A DNA stretch of 64,000 nucleotides from Leucobacter sp. UCMA 4100 (GCF_027853335.1 NZ_JAFEUS010000002.1:682001-746000), one strand, 5' to 3'. Counted from the stretch's first letter, positions 17,226 to 26,241 are shown. The notes: generated by a model from the letters alone, not told the origin. Made by a program: numbers and translations.

Positions 17226-18004
17226 CTGCGCACCCGACACACGTCAGTGAAGCCGAGCCTGCGGTACAGGCCCTCGCCATCGGGCGATGCGGTGAGCACG
17301 CAAGCGACGGCACCGGCTTGCGAGGCAACATCAATCGCGGCGCGCGTCAGCCGAGACCCGATGCCTCGCGATCGCCACCCGGCGTCGACAATGACGTGCT
17401 CGACCGCCGACGAGGCTCCCACGACCACGGCGGCGGCGCAGCCAACCACCGCGTCGCCGTTGCGGGCAATGAGGTGGGTCACGGCCTTCTCACTCGCGGC
17501 GCCGGCGAGACCCGCGAAGGGCGCGAGCGCCGCGACAATGCGCGGCACGTCATCGGGTTGAGCATCTTCGGCAGCCCAGAACGCCGCCCACTCGGTGAGT
17601 TCTGCCTCGGTGTGGCACACTTCAATGCGCACACCGTCGTCGCCCGCTTCGTCCCTGACGGGCTCGGTCGCGGCGCTCTCGGCCACGTTCGAGCCGGTGA
17701 GGGGCAGCACCATGAGCGGCTCCTCCTCGATGAAGCTGAGGCCGGCATCGCGGGCGGCCGCCTCGGTCAAGGCGTACCCCTCGATTCCAGGCCAGAGCGC
17801 CCAGAGCGCAGGCACCCCGTGCATGCGCTCAAGCGACCGCTCGATCTCGCCGGGCGTGAACCACAGCACCCGGTTCAGTTCGGGGTGAGGTGCGCCGGTG
17901 CGGGCCCAGGCGAGCGTGGGGCTCTCGCCCCTGCGTACCCCTCGCACGAGATGAGTCTCGAGAAAGTGATGGCGAGCCGCAATGGTTGTCGCTTCGTCTT
18001 GCAT
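17210..18004 (-). CDS. GNAT-family N-acetyltransferase
   Basis: The 264-residue protein has a typical C-terminal GNAT domain with the acetyl-CoA loop WRSRGIGSRLTRAAI (about residues 210-224) and the closing GLYRRLGFTDV. The N-terminal 120 residues (HHFLETHLVRGVRRGESPTLAWARTGAPHPELNRV) are typical of GNAT proteins with a degenerate first domain. The substrate is unknown. It follows the 590-residue ABC gene's end by 18 bp on the same strand but reads away from it, ending over the MFS gene. Confidence 0.75.
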   Translation of the reverse strand: MQDEATTIAARHHFLETHLVRGVRRGESPTLAWARTGAPHPELNRVLWFTPGEIERSLERMHGVPALWALWPGIEGYALTEAAARDAGLSFIEEEPLMVLPLTGSNVAESAATEPVRDEAGDDGVRIEVCHTEAELTEWAAFWAAEDAQPDDVPRIVAALAPFAGLAGAASEKAVTHLIARNGDAVVGCAAAVVVGASSAVEHVIVDAGWRSRGIGSRLTRAAIDVASQAGAVACVLTASPDGEGLYRRLGFTDVCRVRSYGLA

Positions 18005-18022
18005 GGTTTCGACCCTAGCCGA

Positions 18023-19795
18023 TCATGCCCGCCCCGCACTTGCCGCCCACAGCCGCGCGTATGCCCCGTCAGCGCCAAGCAATGTCTCGTGGTCGCCGAG
18101 CTCAATGAGCCGCCCCGATTCGAGCACCGCTATTTCGTCGGCGATGAGCGTTTGGCTCAGTCTGTGGGCGATGATCACCGCACTACGGTTGGCAACGACC
18201 GCGGCGACGGCCTCGTCGAGACGGGCGCTGCTGGCGCTGTCGGCATCGGCCGTCGCCTCGTCGAGAATGACGAACTCGGGGTCGACGAGCAGTACCCGCG
18301 CGAGCGCAATCTCCTGAGCCTGCGTAGCGGTGAGCGGAGTTCCGCCCACACCAAGCATCGTGTCGAGTCCCTCACGTAGGAGGGGCACAAGCTCCTGCGA
18401 ACCAATCTGTTCGAGCGCCTGCAACAGTTCTTGGTCTGACGCTTCGGGGGCTGCAAGCGTGAGGTTCTCGCGTAACGACCCCGCGAACACGTGTGGTTCT
18501 TGAGCGAGCGTCACAATCCCGCGCTCGTCGACCGAACGCTCAAACCGCCCTCCCGCTGGCTCGTGCACGCCGGCGATGAGCGCAGCGAGCGTCGATTTGC
18601 CAGACCCGGTTGCGCCGACGACCGCAAGCACACCACCCCGTGGCACCGTCAGCGTGATGTCGCTGAGCGCCGCATGCCGCCCGTCATACGAAAAGCTGAC
18701 GTCGGCCAAGGTTACTGCCGGAGCCGCATTCGCTCGCCGCGGTGCAGTTCGCGGGTGTGGGCCCATGCCCGCAGCAGGCGGATCATCTGCAGCCGACCCC
18801 GCGAGCGTAACCCCGATCACCCGCGCCAGCGAGGCAAGGGCCGACTGGAGATCGTCAAGAACGCCGAGCAACCCTTCGATGGGAACCACGATGCGCACGA
18901 AGAGAAGCGCCGCCGCAGTCACTTGGCCCGGGCTCACCTCGCCACGCAATGCGAGCACAAGGCCCACCGCTAGGCACGAGCCAAGCCCCAATGCTTCGGC
19001 GATGTTGAGCCTGCCAAAGAGCCGATTTTGCACGATTCTTGCGCGCATCGCCCAACGCACCGTCTGCCACCCGGCAGCAGCAATACGGTCGAGCTGCGTG
19101 CGGGCGAGACCGTGCGCTCGTACCGCGGGCAGCTGGGTGAGCGTGTCGAGCACGGCATCAGCACGAAGCGAATAGTGTTCTCGCTCGGCGGCATAGACGG
19201 CGGGTGCCGTGCGAAGGTACCACCGAAGCGTCAACAGATAGACCGGAATGGTGAGCCCAAAGACCGCGAGAAAGCGAGGGTCAATTGCCGCCACGCTGCC
19301 CCCAGCAAGAATCACCGTGAACACCGAGACGCACACCCTCGGCAAAGCCTCGGGCAAGCTCGCCGAGATATGAGCGATATCGTCTGAAGCCCTCGTCACC
19401 GCGTCTCCCGGCCCCGCACGTTCGATTGTCGCTCGCGGGAGCCGGAGCGCCGCCCCCACATATTCTTCACGGAGTTGGGCAATAAGCGTCTCGGTGATTC
19501 GCGCGAGCGCTATCCCGGTGCAGGCCCCGAGCAACCCCGAAGCGAGCGCTGCCGAGACCATCAGCGAGGCGGCGGGCCACAGCATGCCCCAGGTTCCTCC
19601 CGATAGCGGCGCGGTTTCAAGCACGAGATCGACCAGCTTGCCTACGACGAGGGCGAACACGAGTGCCGCCGCGGCCTGTGCGATGCACAGGCAGAGCACG
19701 CCTCCGAGAGCGAGGCGCCGCCCGCGAAGCCTTCGCCAAAGATCGCTCGCTACCTCGGCACCGCTCGCGATGGGTAAGAGCGCCGGGTCAACCAT
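18023..19795 (-). CDS. ABC half-transporter (exporter fold), IrtB-like, with degenerate signature
   Basis: This 590-residue half-transporter has a six-helix type I exporter domain (about 20-330) and a nucleotide-binding domain (about 365-590). The NBD keeps Walker A GATGSGKST (394-402), the Q-loop AQEP (about 431-434), Walker B plus catalytic Glu in VILDEATAD (about 513) and the H-loop IAHR (about 544). Its signature LSGGQ is replaced by LTATQ (488-492). It therefore supplies the ATP-binding half of one functional site and lacks the signature for the other. ATG 19795 gives an 8-bp overlap with the upstream half-transporter; an in-frame ATG at 19828 is the alternative. Together with that neighbour and the SIP protein it resembles a split mycobacterial IrtAB siderophore importer. 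Confidence 0.85.
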   Translation of the reverse strand: MVDPALLPIASGAEVASDLWRRLRGRRLALGGVLCLCIAQAAAALVFALVVGKLVDLVLETAPLSGGTWGMLWPAASLMVSAALASGLLGACTGIALARITETLIAQLREEYVGAALRLPRATIERAGPGDAVTRASDDIAHISASLPEALPRVCVSVFTVILAGGSVAAIDPRFLAVFGLTIPVYLLTLRWYLRTAPAVYAAEREHYSLRADAVLDTLTQLPAVRAHGLARTQLDRIAAAGWQTVRWAMRARIVQNRLFGRLNIAEALGLGSCLAVGLVLALRGEVSPGQVTAAALLFVRIVVPIEGLLGVLDDLQSALASLARVIGVTLAGSAADDPPAAGMGPHPRTAPRRANAAPAVTLADVSFSYDGRHAALSDITLTVPRGGVLAVVGATGSGKSTLAALIAGVHEPAGGRFERSVDERGIVTLAQEPHVFAGSLRENLTLAAPEASDQELLQALEQIGSQELVPLLREGLDTMLGVGGTPLTATQAQEIALARVLLVDPEFVILDEATADADSASSARLDEAVAAVVANRSAVIIAHRLSQTLIADEIAVLESGRLIELGDHETLLGADGAYARLWAASAGRA

Positions 19796-21545
19796 GGTCA
19801 CGCGACTGCTCAGGCTGAGAGGCTTCATTGCCGGAGTGAGGGCGGATCACCCGATCGGCAATCTGTACAAACGCTGGCGAGTCGGTCACCACGATGGTGC
19901 TCTTGCCTGCTCTCAGCTCGCGGATCGCGCGAGCGATTCGCACCTCGGTTACCGTGTCGACCGAACTCGTTGGGTCGCTGAGCACGAGTACCTCGGGGTC
20001 GGCGGCGAGCGCCCGCGCGAGGGCAATGCGCTGGCGCTGCCCGCCCGAGAGTTCGCGGCCGCCACCCCTCACGAGACGCTCGTACCCATCGGGCAGCTCG
20101 ACCTCGGCGAGAGCGGCGGCGCTCAGGGCCGTGTGCGCTTGGCTCGACCAGCGGGGATCCGCTGACAAGGTCACGTTCTCACGCACCGTGCCGGGAAACA
20201 ACGCCGGTTCGCGCGGGGCCACGAGCAGCCGCGCTCGCAACGCCTCTGGCTGGTACTCGGCGACAGCGAGCGAACCGTATGTCGCCTCGCCGCTCACGGG
20301 AAGACGCTCGAGCGAGAGCAACGCGCCGAGCTCAGCGGCCTCGCGCTGACGGAGCGAAAGGACGACGAGCTCAGTGGGGCCAATCTCGGCCGTAAGGTAC
20401 CGTTCGTCGAGTGCGAGCGACCGCAGGCTGAGCCCCGTGCCGGATGTTCCGGGGGTCGCGTCACCAGCCGAGGCCGGGTTTGCTTCGGTCGCGAGCACGC
20501 CGGCGATGCGGCCAGCCGATGCCTGCGACACCGCCCAGAAGGAGCCAACCGAGCTCGTCAGCGATTCGAGTGGCCCGAGGAGCGCCACCGAGATACCCGC
20601 GACTGTGACAAGATCACTCACCGAGAGCGTGCCGCGCAGCGCCAGCCAGGTCGCCGCGATCGCGATGACCGCGGCACTCAGCTGAGTCAAGATATCGGTA
20701 CAACCCTCGAAAACGGCACGGGCCTCGCGGGCGCGAAGGGTCGAAGCGAGGGCCGTACGGCTCTTTTCCCGGTAGCGACGCGTCGCGAGTTGCTCTGCGT
20801 ACAGACCTCGAATCACCCGGAAACCCGAGAGAAGATCGGCGGCGCTCGCCGCGGCATCGGCAACCTCGGCCTGCTCAGCCATACTGCGGCGTTGGAGAGG
20901 CCGCGCGATGAGCGCACTCAGCGCCAGTAGCAGCGGGAGACCGACGAAAACCGTGAGCCCAAGCCCAAGGTGAATGGAGCAGAGCACCGTGGCACCAACC
21001 CCAAGACCGATCAGTTGCGCGGGCGGGTACACGACAAGGTACAGCACGAGGCACGCCCGATGCACGTCGCCCGTCGCGAGCGCGAGGAGGGAACCGGGGT
21101 GCCGTTCATCGCCCGAAAGCCCCCGCTCATCGACGAGACGCTCAAGCACCCGTTGCGTCAACTCGTACTTAGCCCGCTGCACCCCGAGCCACCCCAGCCG
21201 ACTGCCGAAGCGATTGCCCACGTTCATGAGCACAAAAAGCCCGATGAGCGACCCAAATCCCATGGCGATCGCGGGCCACAGCGAAGGGAGGGCATGCCCT
21301 GAGGCTGCCGGGGCGATCACCGTCTCGACGATCATTCCGATAACCACGGGCACGAGCATGCTCGCCACGTCAAACAGGACGATGAGCCCGGCAGCCACGA
21401 CCACGGTGCCACGAACCGAACGAAAGATGTCATAACTCAGCTGAGGGGCGCTGATGCGCGGCCGAGGCACAAGCCGGGGCTCTGCCGGCTGCTCTTCTGG
21501 GGCTTCAAACCGGCCCCAGACCGCCCTGCCGCTTCCCTTCACCAC
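19788..21545 (-). CDS. ABC half-transporter, IrtA-like, with lost ATP-binding motifs
   Basis: The 585-residue protein starts at GTG 21545, 4 bp after the SIP-fusion gene. Residues 40-340 form a type I exporter membrane domain. In the NBD the Walker A loop is absent: around residues 397-407 one reads SLRQREAAELG with no GxxGxGKS/T. The Q-loop Gln is changed (VAPREP, about 442-447), Walker B ends LSDP rather than LDEP (523-525), and the H-loop His is Asp (VVTDSP, about 555). The signature LSGGQRQRIALARAL (from 499) is intact. It should therefore complete the ATP site of its partner at 18023-19795 and not bind ATP at its own site. Iron-siderophore transport is inferred from the neighbourhood. 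Confidence 0.85.
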   Translation of the reverse strand: MVKGSGRAVWGRFEAPEEQPAEPRLVPRPRISAPQLSYDIFRSVRGTVVVAAGLIVLFDVASMLVPVVIGMIVETVIAPAASGHALPSLWPAIAMGFGSLIGLFVLMNVGNRFGSRLGWLGVQRAKYELTQRVLERLVDERGLSGDERHPGSLLALATGDVHRACLVLYLVVYPPAQLIGLGVGATVLCSIHLGLGLTVFVGLPLLLALSALIARPLQRRSMAEQAEVADAAASAADLLSGFRVIRGLYAEQLATRRYREKSRTALASTLRAREARAVFEGCTDILTQLSAAVIAIAATWLALRGTLSVSDLVTVAGISVALLGPLESLTSSVGSFWAVSQASAGRIAGVLATEANPASAGDATPGTSGTGLSLRSLALDERYLTAEIGPTELVVLSLRQREAAELGALLSLERLPVSGEATYGSLAVAEYQPEALRARLLVAPREPALFPGTVRENVTLSADPRWSSQAHTALSAAALAEVELPDGYERLVRGGGRELSGGQRQRIALARALAADPEVLVLSDPTSSVDTVTEVRIARAIRELRAGKSTIVVTDSPAFVQIADRVIRPHSGNEASQPEQSRDHG

Positions 21546-21549
21546 TTGG

Positions 21550-23400
21550 CTACGCGCGGGCCGTCAGGGCGTAGATCGTTCGGCCCCACCCAACCGTATC
21601 TTGCGCGCTCAGCTCGAGACCTGCCTTTGAGAAGAGACGCAGGTACTCCTCGTGAAACCGTGCGCTCCCGCCGCTCAGCGAGAAGAGCAACAGGTCTTCT
21701 TCAAAGTCGTGATCGTGAGCCTGATCCGGGTCGAGTACGCTGCCGAAAATAATGATGCGGCCACCCTCGGTAAGGCTCGCCGCCGCCTGTCGCAGCATGA
21801 ACACGGCGTCGGCATCAGAGAGCGTCTCAACCCTGGCACAGATGAGGTAGCCGTCGGTCGGTTCGGGTCTCGCCTCGAGCATGCTCCCCGGCTCGAACAC
21901 GATGCGTTCGTGATCAGGGTGCACTGTGCTCATTGCCGCGAGTTCGCTCGGAGCCGCAAGCACGCTCACGCGCAGCTCGGGATGAACCGCGACCATGCGC
22001 TCAGCAAACGCACCCGCCGCGCGACCAGCGACGCGCAACGAGGTGAGCCCTTCGAAGAGCGGCGACGCCGCAACGCTTCCGGTGACATAGACCGCGCCCT
22101 CTGCCTCGTGCTCAACGCGCTTGAGAATCGCCGTGGGGTCGCTCTGCACGCTCTCTTCGAACCCGGCTCCAAACCAGGCCGCATGATCTCCCTTGCCGGT
22201 TCGAATCGCCGCTGACAAAGCGAGCAGGCCGTGGAGCTCACGGTGACCCTCGGGGCCGTCAAGCGAAAGAATCTCACCAATAAACTCGTTTTCGAGTTCT
22301 TTGCCGGCCTGCGTGAGCGAATAACGCCCGTCATCATGCAGCTCGGTCAGCTCGATCGACTCGAGATACCGCAGCATCTTGCCGAGGCCCACGGGATCGG
22401 TCTCGGTCGCCGCGGCGAGCTCGGCCACGGTTCGCGGTGCGCTGTTGAATGCACCGGCAAGCCCGATGGTTGCCGCAATACGAATCGTGACGGCCGGCAT
22501 GATCTCACTGAGGTGCAAGAACTTCTCTTGGGCGCTCTCACGCGCGGCTTCGTCAGGAACCGCGCTATCGTTCGCTGATGCCACAACCTCGTGCCTGCGC
22601 CAATACCCGGTGACCTCGACCTGTTCTTTGCCAAGGCCCCGCTCATTGCGCAGCCAGCGGCGAATCGGGGTGAGGGTGTGCGTTTCGCCCGCGACCCAGG
22701 CGAAGGCCGTTCCTGGCCACCATTCTGCTCCGGTGATCGCATCGTAGAGAAGCGTCGTCGTGCCGGGTTCTGCTCCGTCGCGCGACAGCCAGGTAACCTC
22801 AACCCCTGGCGGGGTTGGCAGCTGCTGGCGATGCGACTGCTCGGCCACTTCGATGAAGACCTGACCTCGCGCGCCCTCTGGCCACTCCTCGAGCCAGCGA
22901 CCAATTGCGGGCAGCGCGGTTTCGTCGCCGGCAATCAGCGTCCAGTCAGCGCTCACGGGGTGACCCGACGAGGCCTTCGGCCCTGCGATTTGCATGAGAT
23001 CACCGGGCTGGGTGCGCCTCGCCCAGGTACTCGCTGCGCCGACACCGTGCAGCACAAAGTCGATATCGATTTCGCCGGTCTCGGGGTTCCAACGCCTCAC
23101 CGAGTACGTGCGCATGACGAGATGCTCGTCGTGGCGTGGCCAGACGAGCAGGCCGTCTGCCTGCGTTGGACCAACCGCGACCTCGGCATCGGGATGCTTG
23201 AGCAGAATCTTGAATTCATCGTCAACACCGTCTGAACGAAACGCGGCAACATGGTACCCGTTCTCAGCAGTGTGCGCCGCAAGTGCAGGGCCCCCCAGGG
23301 TGACGCGGCGCATACCCGGGGTCACATCAACGACACGCAACACGCTCAGGGTGCGAGTCGTGAGCGGAAAAACGTCGATCGGGCGCAAACTCCGGGCCAT
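21550..23400 (-). CDS. siderophore-interacting flavoprotein fused to methyltransferase-like domain
   Basis: This 616-residue two-domain protein starts at ATG 23400, with GAAGGA 6 nt upstream. Residues about 10-250 are a SIP/ViuB-type ferric-siderophore reductase domain with FAD motif RTYSVR (97-102), FVLHGVGAASTWA and the NAD(P)H-side segment LIAGDETALPAIGRWL. Residues about 280-616 resemble a Methyltransf_2 O-methyltransferase: a winged-helix dimerisation part (RIAATIGLAGAFN, GKMLRYLESIEL) and then a Rossmann-like part. The SAM glycine motif reads VAGRAAG rather than the usual GGGxG, and the catalytic His region is ARVETLSDAD, so methyl transfer is doubtful. A DtxR-type box lies upstream. 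The SIP part should release iron imported by the ABC pair. Confidence 0.85.
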   Translation of the reverse strand: MARSLRPIDVFPLTTRTLSVLRVVDVTPGMRRVTLGGPALAAHTAENGYHVAAFRSDGVDDEFKILLKHPDAEVAVGPTQADGLLVWPRHDEHLVMRTYSVRRWNPETGEIDIDFVLHGVGAASTWARRTQPGDLMQIAGPKASSGHPVSADWTLIAGDETALPAIGRWLEEWPEGARGQVFIEVAEQSHRQQLPTPPGVEVTWLSRDGAEPGTTTLLYDAITGAEWWPGTAFAWVAGETHTLTPIRRWLRNERGLGKEQVEVTGYWRRHEVVASANDSAVPDEAARESAQEKFLHLSEIMPAVTIRIAATIGLAGAFNSAPRTVAELAAATETDPVGLGKMLRYLESIELTELHDDGRYSLTQAGKELENEFIGEILSLDGPEGHRELHGLLALSAAIRTGKGDHAAWFGAGFEESVQSDPTAILKRVEHEAEGAVYVTGSVAASPLFEGLTSLRVAGRAAGAFAERMVAVHPELRVSVLAAPSELAAMSTVHPDHERIVFEPGSMLEARPEPTDGYLICARVETLSDADAVFMLRQAAASLTEGGRIIIFGSVLDPDQAHDHDFEEDLLLFSLSGGSARFHEEYLRLFSKAGLELSAQDTVGWGRTIYALTARA

Positions 23401-23449
23401 GCTGGTTCCTTCGGTAACGTAACTCAGGCCGACAAACATCAGCCCTAAG

Positions 23450-23468
23450 ATAGGTTAGGCTAACTTCG
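23450..23468. promoter_or_regulatory. DtxR/IdeR-type iron box between SIP-fusion and AraC genes
   Basis: ATAGGTTAGGCTAACTTCG matches the actinobacterial iron-box consensus TTAGGTTAGGCTAACCTAA at 14-15 of 19 positions, with the core GGTTAGGCTAAC intact. It lies 50 bp upstream of the SIP-fusion ATG and 61 bp upstream of the AraC GTG. Iron-replete repression of one or both genes is expected. Confidence 0.82.
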
Positions 23469-23528
23469 TTTTATAGCGCGGCGCAGAACTCGACAGTCAC
23501 GGCGCCCAGCACGACAGAAAGGGGCACG

Positions 23529-24338
23529 GTGACACCGAGCACACCCACCGCGAACGACCCAGCACTCAAGATCCCGCTGCACATTCCAGCGGTCGCGGTT
23601 CCTGAGATTTGCCACGACGACCAGCACATGGCGTTCTGGCAGGTACGCGGCTCAACGCTCTTTCGGCACGCCGACCGCACCACCGTGCTGCACGAGGGCG
23701 AGGTTCTCTGGTTACCGGTCGAGACGCCCCACGCACTCGAGGTCAGGCCCGATTCGGTGGTGTTCCCCTACTGGTTTCCCATCGACCACACGGCAACCGT
23801 GCTGCGCGGACCAACCGTCGTGCGCATTCTCGAACGCGAGCAAGACATGTTTCTCGCGCTATATCAGAGCCGCAGCACGATCATTCAACCCGGGGCCAAC
23901 ATTCAGCGCCAGGTGCTCTCAATTCTCGAGCGCGGCGCCTCGATGCCCGAGAACCTGCCGCTCCCGACAACGCCAACCGCCGCAGCGGTTGCAGCAGCGC
24001 TCCTGTTGAACCCCGGCGACGAGCGGAGGGCCGTCGACTGGGCGCTCGAGGTGCACACGAGCTGCCGCAGTCTTGAGCGAGCCTTTGTCGCTGAGACCGG
24101 GCTAACGTTTCGTGAGTGGCGTCTTCGCTGCCGAATGCACCTCGCAGCAAAACTCTTGCGTTCTGAGGCGTCGGTTACTTCGGTCGCGTTTCGCGTTGGC
24201 TACCAGCACCCGAACAGTTTCGCGCGAACATTTCGCGGCTTTTACGGGGTGAGTCCCACCTCGTTCGCCGCTGAACCCGAAGCGGCCGAAGCGATTCTCG
24301 GATCGAGCGGAACAACCGTTGGTGTTCCCGTCACCTGA
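23529..24338 (+). CDS. AraC-family transcriptional regulator of the iron region
   Basis: The 269-residue protein starts at GTG 23529 with AAAGGGG 4 nt upstream. Residues about 20-110 form a cupin-like sensor (FWQVRGSTLFRHADRTTVLHE, in part; LWLPVETPHALEV). Residues about 165-258 form the double helix-turn-helix, ending with the AraC signature SVAFRVGYQHPNSFARTFRGF. It is divergent from the SIP-fusion gene and convergent with the FepC-like gene, so it probably regulates siderophore uptake, perhaps sensing the loaded siderophore. Its last 97 bp overlap the antisense FepC-like gene, a long convergent overlap. Confidence 0.85.
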   Translation: MTPSTPTANDPALKIPLHIPAVAVPEICHDDQHMAFWQVRGSTLFRHADRTTVLHEGEVLWLPVETPHALEVRPDSVVFPYWFPIDHTATVLRGPTVVRILEREQDMFLALYQSRSTIIQPGANIQRQVLSILERGASMPENLPLPTTPTAAAVAAALLLNPGDERRAVDWALEVHTSCRSLERAFVAETGLTFREWRLRCRMHLAAKLLRSEASVTSVAFRVGYQHPNSFARTFRGFYGVSPTSFAAEPEAAEAILGSSGTTVGVPVT

Positions 24339-25108
24339 TCGGGCAGCACGAGGCACCGCAGGCCAAACACGCGCTCGATGAGCTCGGGGGTGATGACCTC
24401 GGCTGGCGGCCCCGTCGTCACGATCTGCCCATCGCGCATCACAATAAGGTGGTCGGCATAGCGTGCCGCCTGGCCAAGATCATGCAGCACGGCGACAAGC
24501 GTTTTGCCGTCCTCATGCAGCGTTCGAAACAGTTCAAGCAGCTCGTACTGGTGCGCAATGTCGAGAAAGGTCGTGGGCTCGTCAAGCAGCATGATCGATG
24601 TTTGCTGCGCGAGAAGCATCGCGACCCACACCCGCTGGCGCTGACCGCCCGAGAGCTCGTCGACGAGCCTGTCAGAAAGGTCACTCAGGTGCGTTGCTGC
24701 GAGCGCCGCGGTCACCGCATCTTCGTCGGCCTGCTGCCACTGTTGGAGGAGTGATTGGTGAGGGGCCCTGCCCCTGGCAACGAGGTCAGCGACCCTGATG
24801 CCGTCGGGGGCAAACGAGGTCTGTGCGAGCAGGCCGAGCTCACGAGCGACCTCTTTTGCGCGCATCGACGAGATGGCACGCCCGTCGAGCAACACGTGAC
24901 CTTGCTCAGGGGTAAGCACGCGGGCAAAGGCCCGCAGGAGCGTCGACTTACCGCATCCGTTCGGGCCGATGATCGCGGTAAAGGAGCCCGCTGGAATTTC
25001 GGTCGTGAGGTCCCGTGAAATCACGCGACGGTCATAACCTATCGTTGCGTGGTCGATGCGCAGCCGGCTCGAGGGGTCACGGTCTGCGTGGTCTAGGTGG
25101 TCGTACAT
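24242..25108 (-). CDS. iron-siderophore ABC transporter ATP-binding protein (FepC-like)
   Basis: The 288-residue ATPase has Walker A GPNGCGKST, signature LSGGQRQRVWVAMLLAQ, Walker B IMLLDEPTTFLD and the H-loop in AVLHD. The W in QRVWVAM and EPTTFLDI are typical of the FecE/FhuC/FepC group. ATG 25108 with AGAAAG upstream was chosen; the longer frame from 25210 would overlap the permease gene. The protein has a longer C-terminus than usual, ending in an Ala/Ser-rich tail encoded antisense to the AraC gene. It is the fourth gene of the fepB-D-G-C-like operon. Confidence 0.92.
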   Translation of the reverse strand: MYDHLDHADRDPSSRLRIDHATIGYDRRVISRDLTTEIPAGSFTAIIGPNGCGKSTLLRAFARVLTPEQGHVLLDGRAISSMRAKEVARELGLLAQTSFAPDGIRVADLVARGRAPHQSLLQQWQQADEDAVTAALAATHLSDLSDRLVDELSGGQRQRVWVAMLLAQQTSIMLLDEPTTFLDIAHQYELLELFRTLHEDGKTLVAVLHDLGQAARYADHLIVMRDGQIVTTGPPAEVITPELIERVFGLRCLVLPDQVTGTPTVVPLDPRIASAASGSAANEVGLTP

Positions 25109-25134
25109 ACGTTGCTTTCTTCGAGGGGTTCCGG

Positions 25135-26241
25135 TCACGATGAGCTCGCCGTGCCAACACGGCGTGACTCTCGAATGAGTAGCCAGATGAGGTAGAGGCC
25201 ACCGAGGCACACGGTGATGAGCCCGACCGGAATGGCACGGTAGGCCTGCGCGATGAGCAGCGAAACGAGGTGGGCGGTCGCAAGCAACGCGGCGCCCATC
25301 GCAGCCGCCGAGAGCAGACTTGTCCCGGCTGACCTGGTGAGCCGCCTCGCAAGCTGCGGGGCAACGAGCGCGATAAATCCGATGGGCCCCGCCGCAGCGG
25401 TCACGAGCGCGGTCGTAGCGACGCCGAGCACCAGCAGCGCAAACCGAGCCGGTCCAATGCGCAACCCCTGCGCGACCGCGACGTCGTCACCAAGTTCCAG
25501 CCTTCGCAGGCTCGGCTCGAGCGCAACCGCCGCGAGGGCGAGCACCGCGGCAATGATGAGCGATGGGGTGAGGGTGGCCCACGAAACACGGGTAATCGAT
25601 CCTGCGCCCCAAAACCCCACGGCGATCGCATCGGTTGAGTCAGATCTGGTGATGAGGAAGGAGTTGATAGAACCCAAAATCGCAGAAATGCCGATGCCTA
25701 CGATGATGAGCCTAAAGCCTTGGAAGCCGTTTCGGTAGGCCAGCGAGGCCACGAGTATCGCGGTTGCGAGCCCTCCAACGAGCGCCGCACCGGCCAGAGC
25801 CCAGGCGCTCGCGTTACCGAACACCAGAATCATGACGACAACGGCCGTGTACGAACCCGCATCGAAGCCGATCACATCAGGGGAGCCGAGGGGGTTGCGC
25901 GTGAGTGACTGGAAGATAGCGCCGCCAATACCGAGCAGCGCACCAAAGACAACGGCCGCGATCGCGACAGGCAGTCGCCATTCGAGCACGATCATGCGGT
26001 GAAACTCATCGCCGGCTCCCCCGAGCACGGTGAGCACTTCACGCACCGTGAGCGGGAAATCCCCGAACCGAATGGCGACGATGGCCACGCCGATAGCGAC
26101 CATAAACAGGAACGCCGAGACACCGAGCACGCGGGTCGAGAAACGGTGTGAGGTAAACCGTGTGCGCACGACCCGCACCCGGGAACCGAAGTCGATGGGC
26201 CGCACTCCCCCGCGCTTCGTTAACACGCGCCTGGCACTCAT
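25135..26241 (-). CDS. FecCD-family iron-siderophore permease (FepG-like)
   Basis: The 368-residue protein has about ten hydrophobic helices after a basic 35-residue N-terminus. It carries FecCD family motifs: WRLPVAIAAVVFGALLGIGG, LTRNPLGSPDVIGF and, near the C-terminus, GPIGFIALVAPQLARRL. It forms the membrane channel of a BtuC-type importer with the neighbouring permease. The ATG overlaps the upstream permease stop by 4 bp (ATGA). Confidence 0.93.
   Translation of the reverse strand: MSARRVLTKRGGVRPIDFGSRVRVVRTRFTSHRFSTRVLGVSAFLFMVAIGVAIVAIRFGDFPLTVREVLTVLGGAGDEFHRMIVLEWRLPVAIAAVVFGALLGIGGAIFQSLTRNPLGSPDVIGFDAGSYTAVVVMILVFGNASAWALAGAALVGGLATAILVASLAYRNGFQGFRLIIVGIGISAILGSINSFLITRSDSTDAIAVGFWGAGSITRVSWATLTPSLIIAAVLALAAVALEPSLRRLELGDDVAVAQGLRIGPARFALLVLGVATTALVTAAAGPIGFIALVAPQLARRLTRSAGTSLLSAAAMGAALLATAHLVSLLIAQAYRAIPVGLITVCLGGLYLIWLLIRESRRVGTASSS

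Noticed and set aside
17132-18379. 415-codon plus-strand frame opposite the GNAT and ABC genes
   Set aside because: Low-complexity Arg/Gly/His-rich sequence without domain features; antisense artefact.
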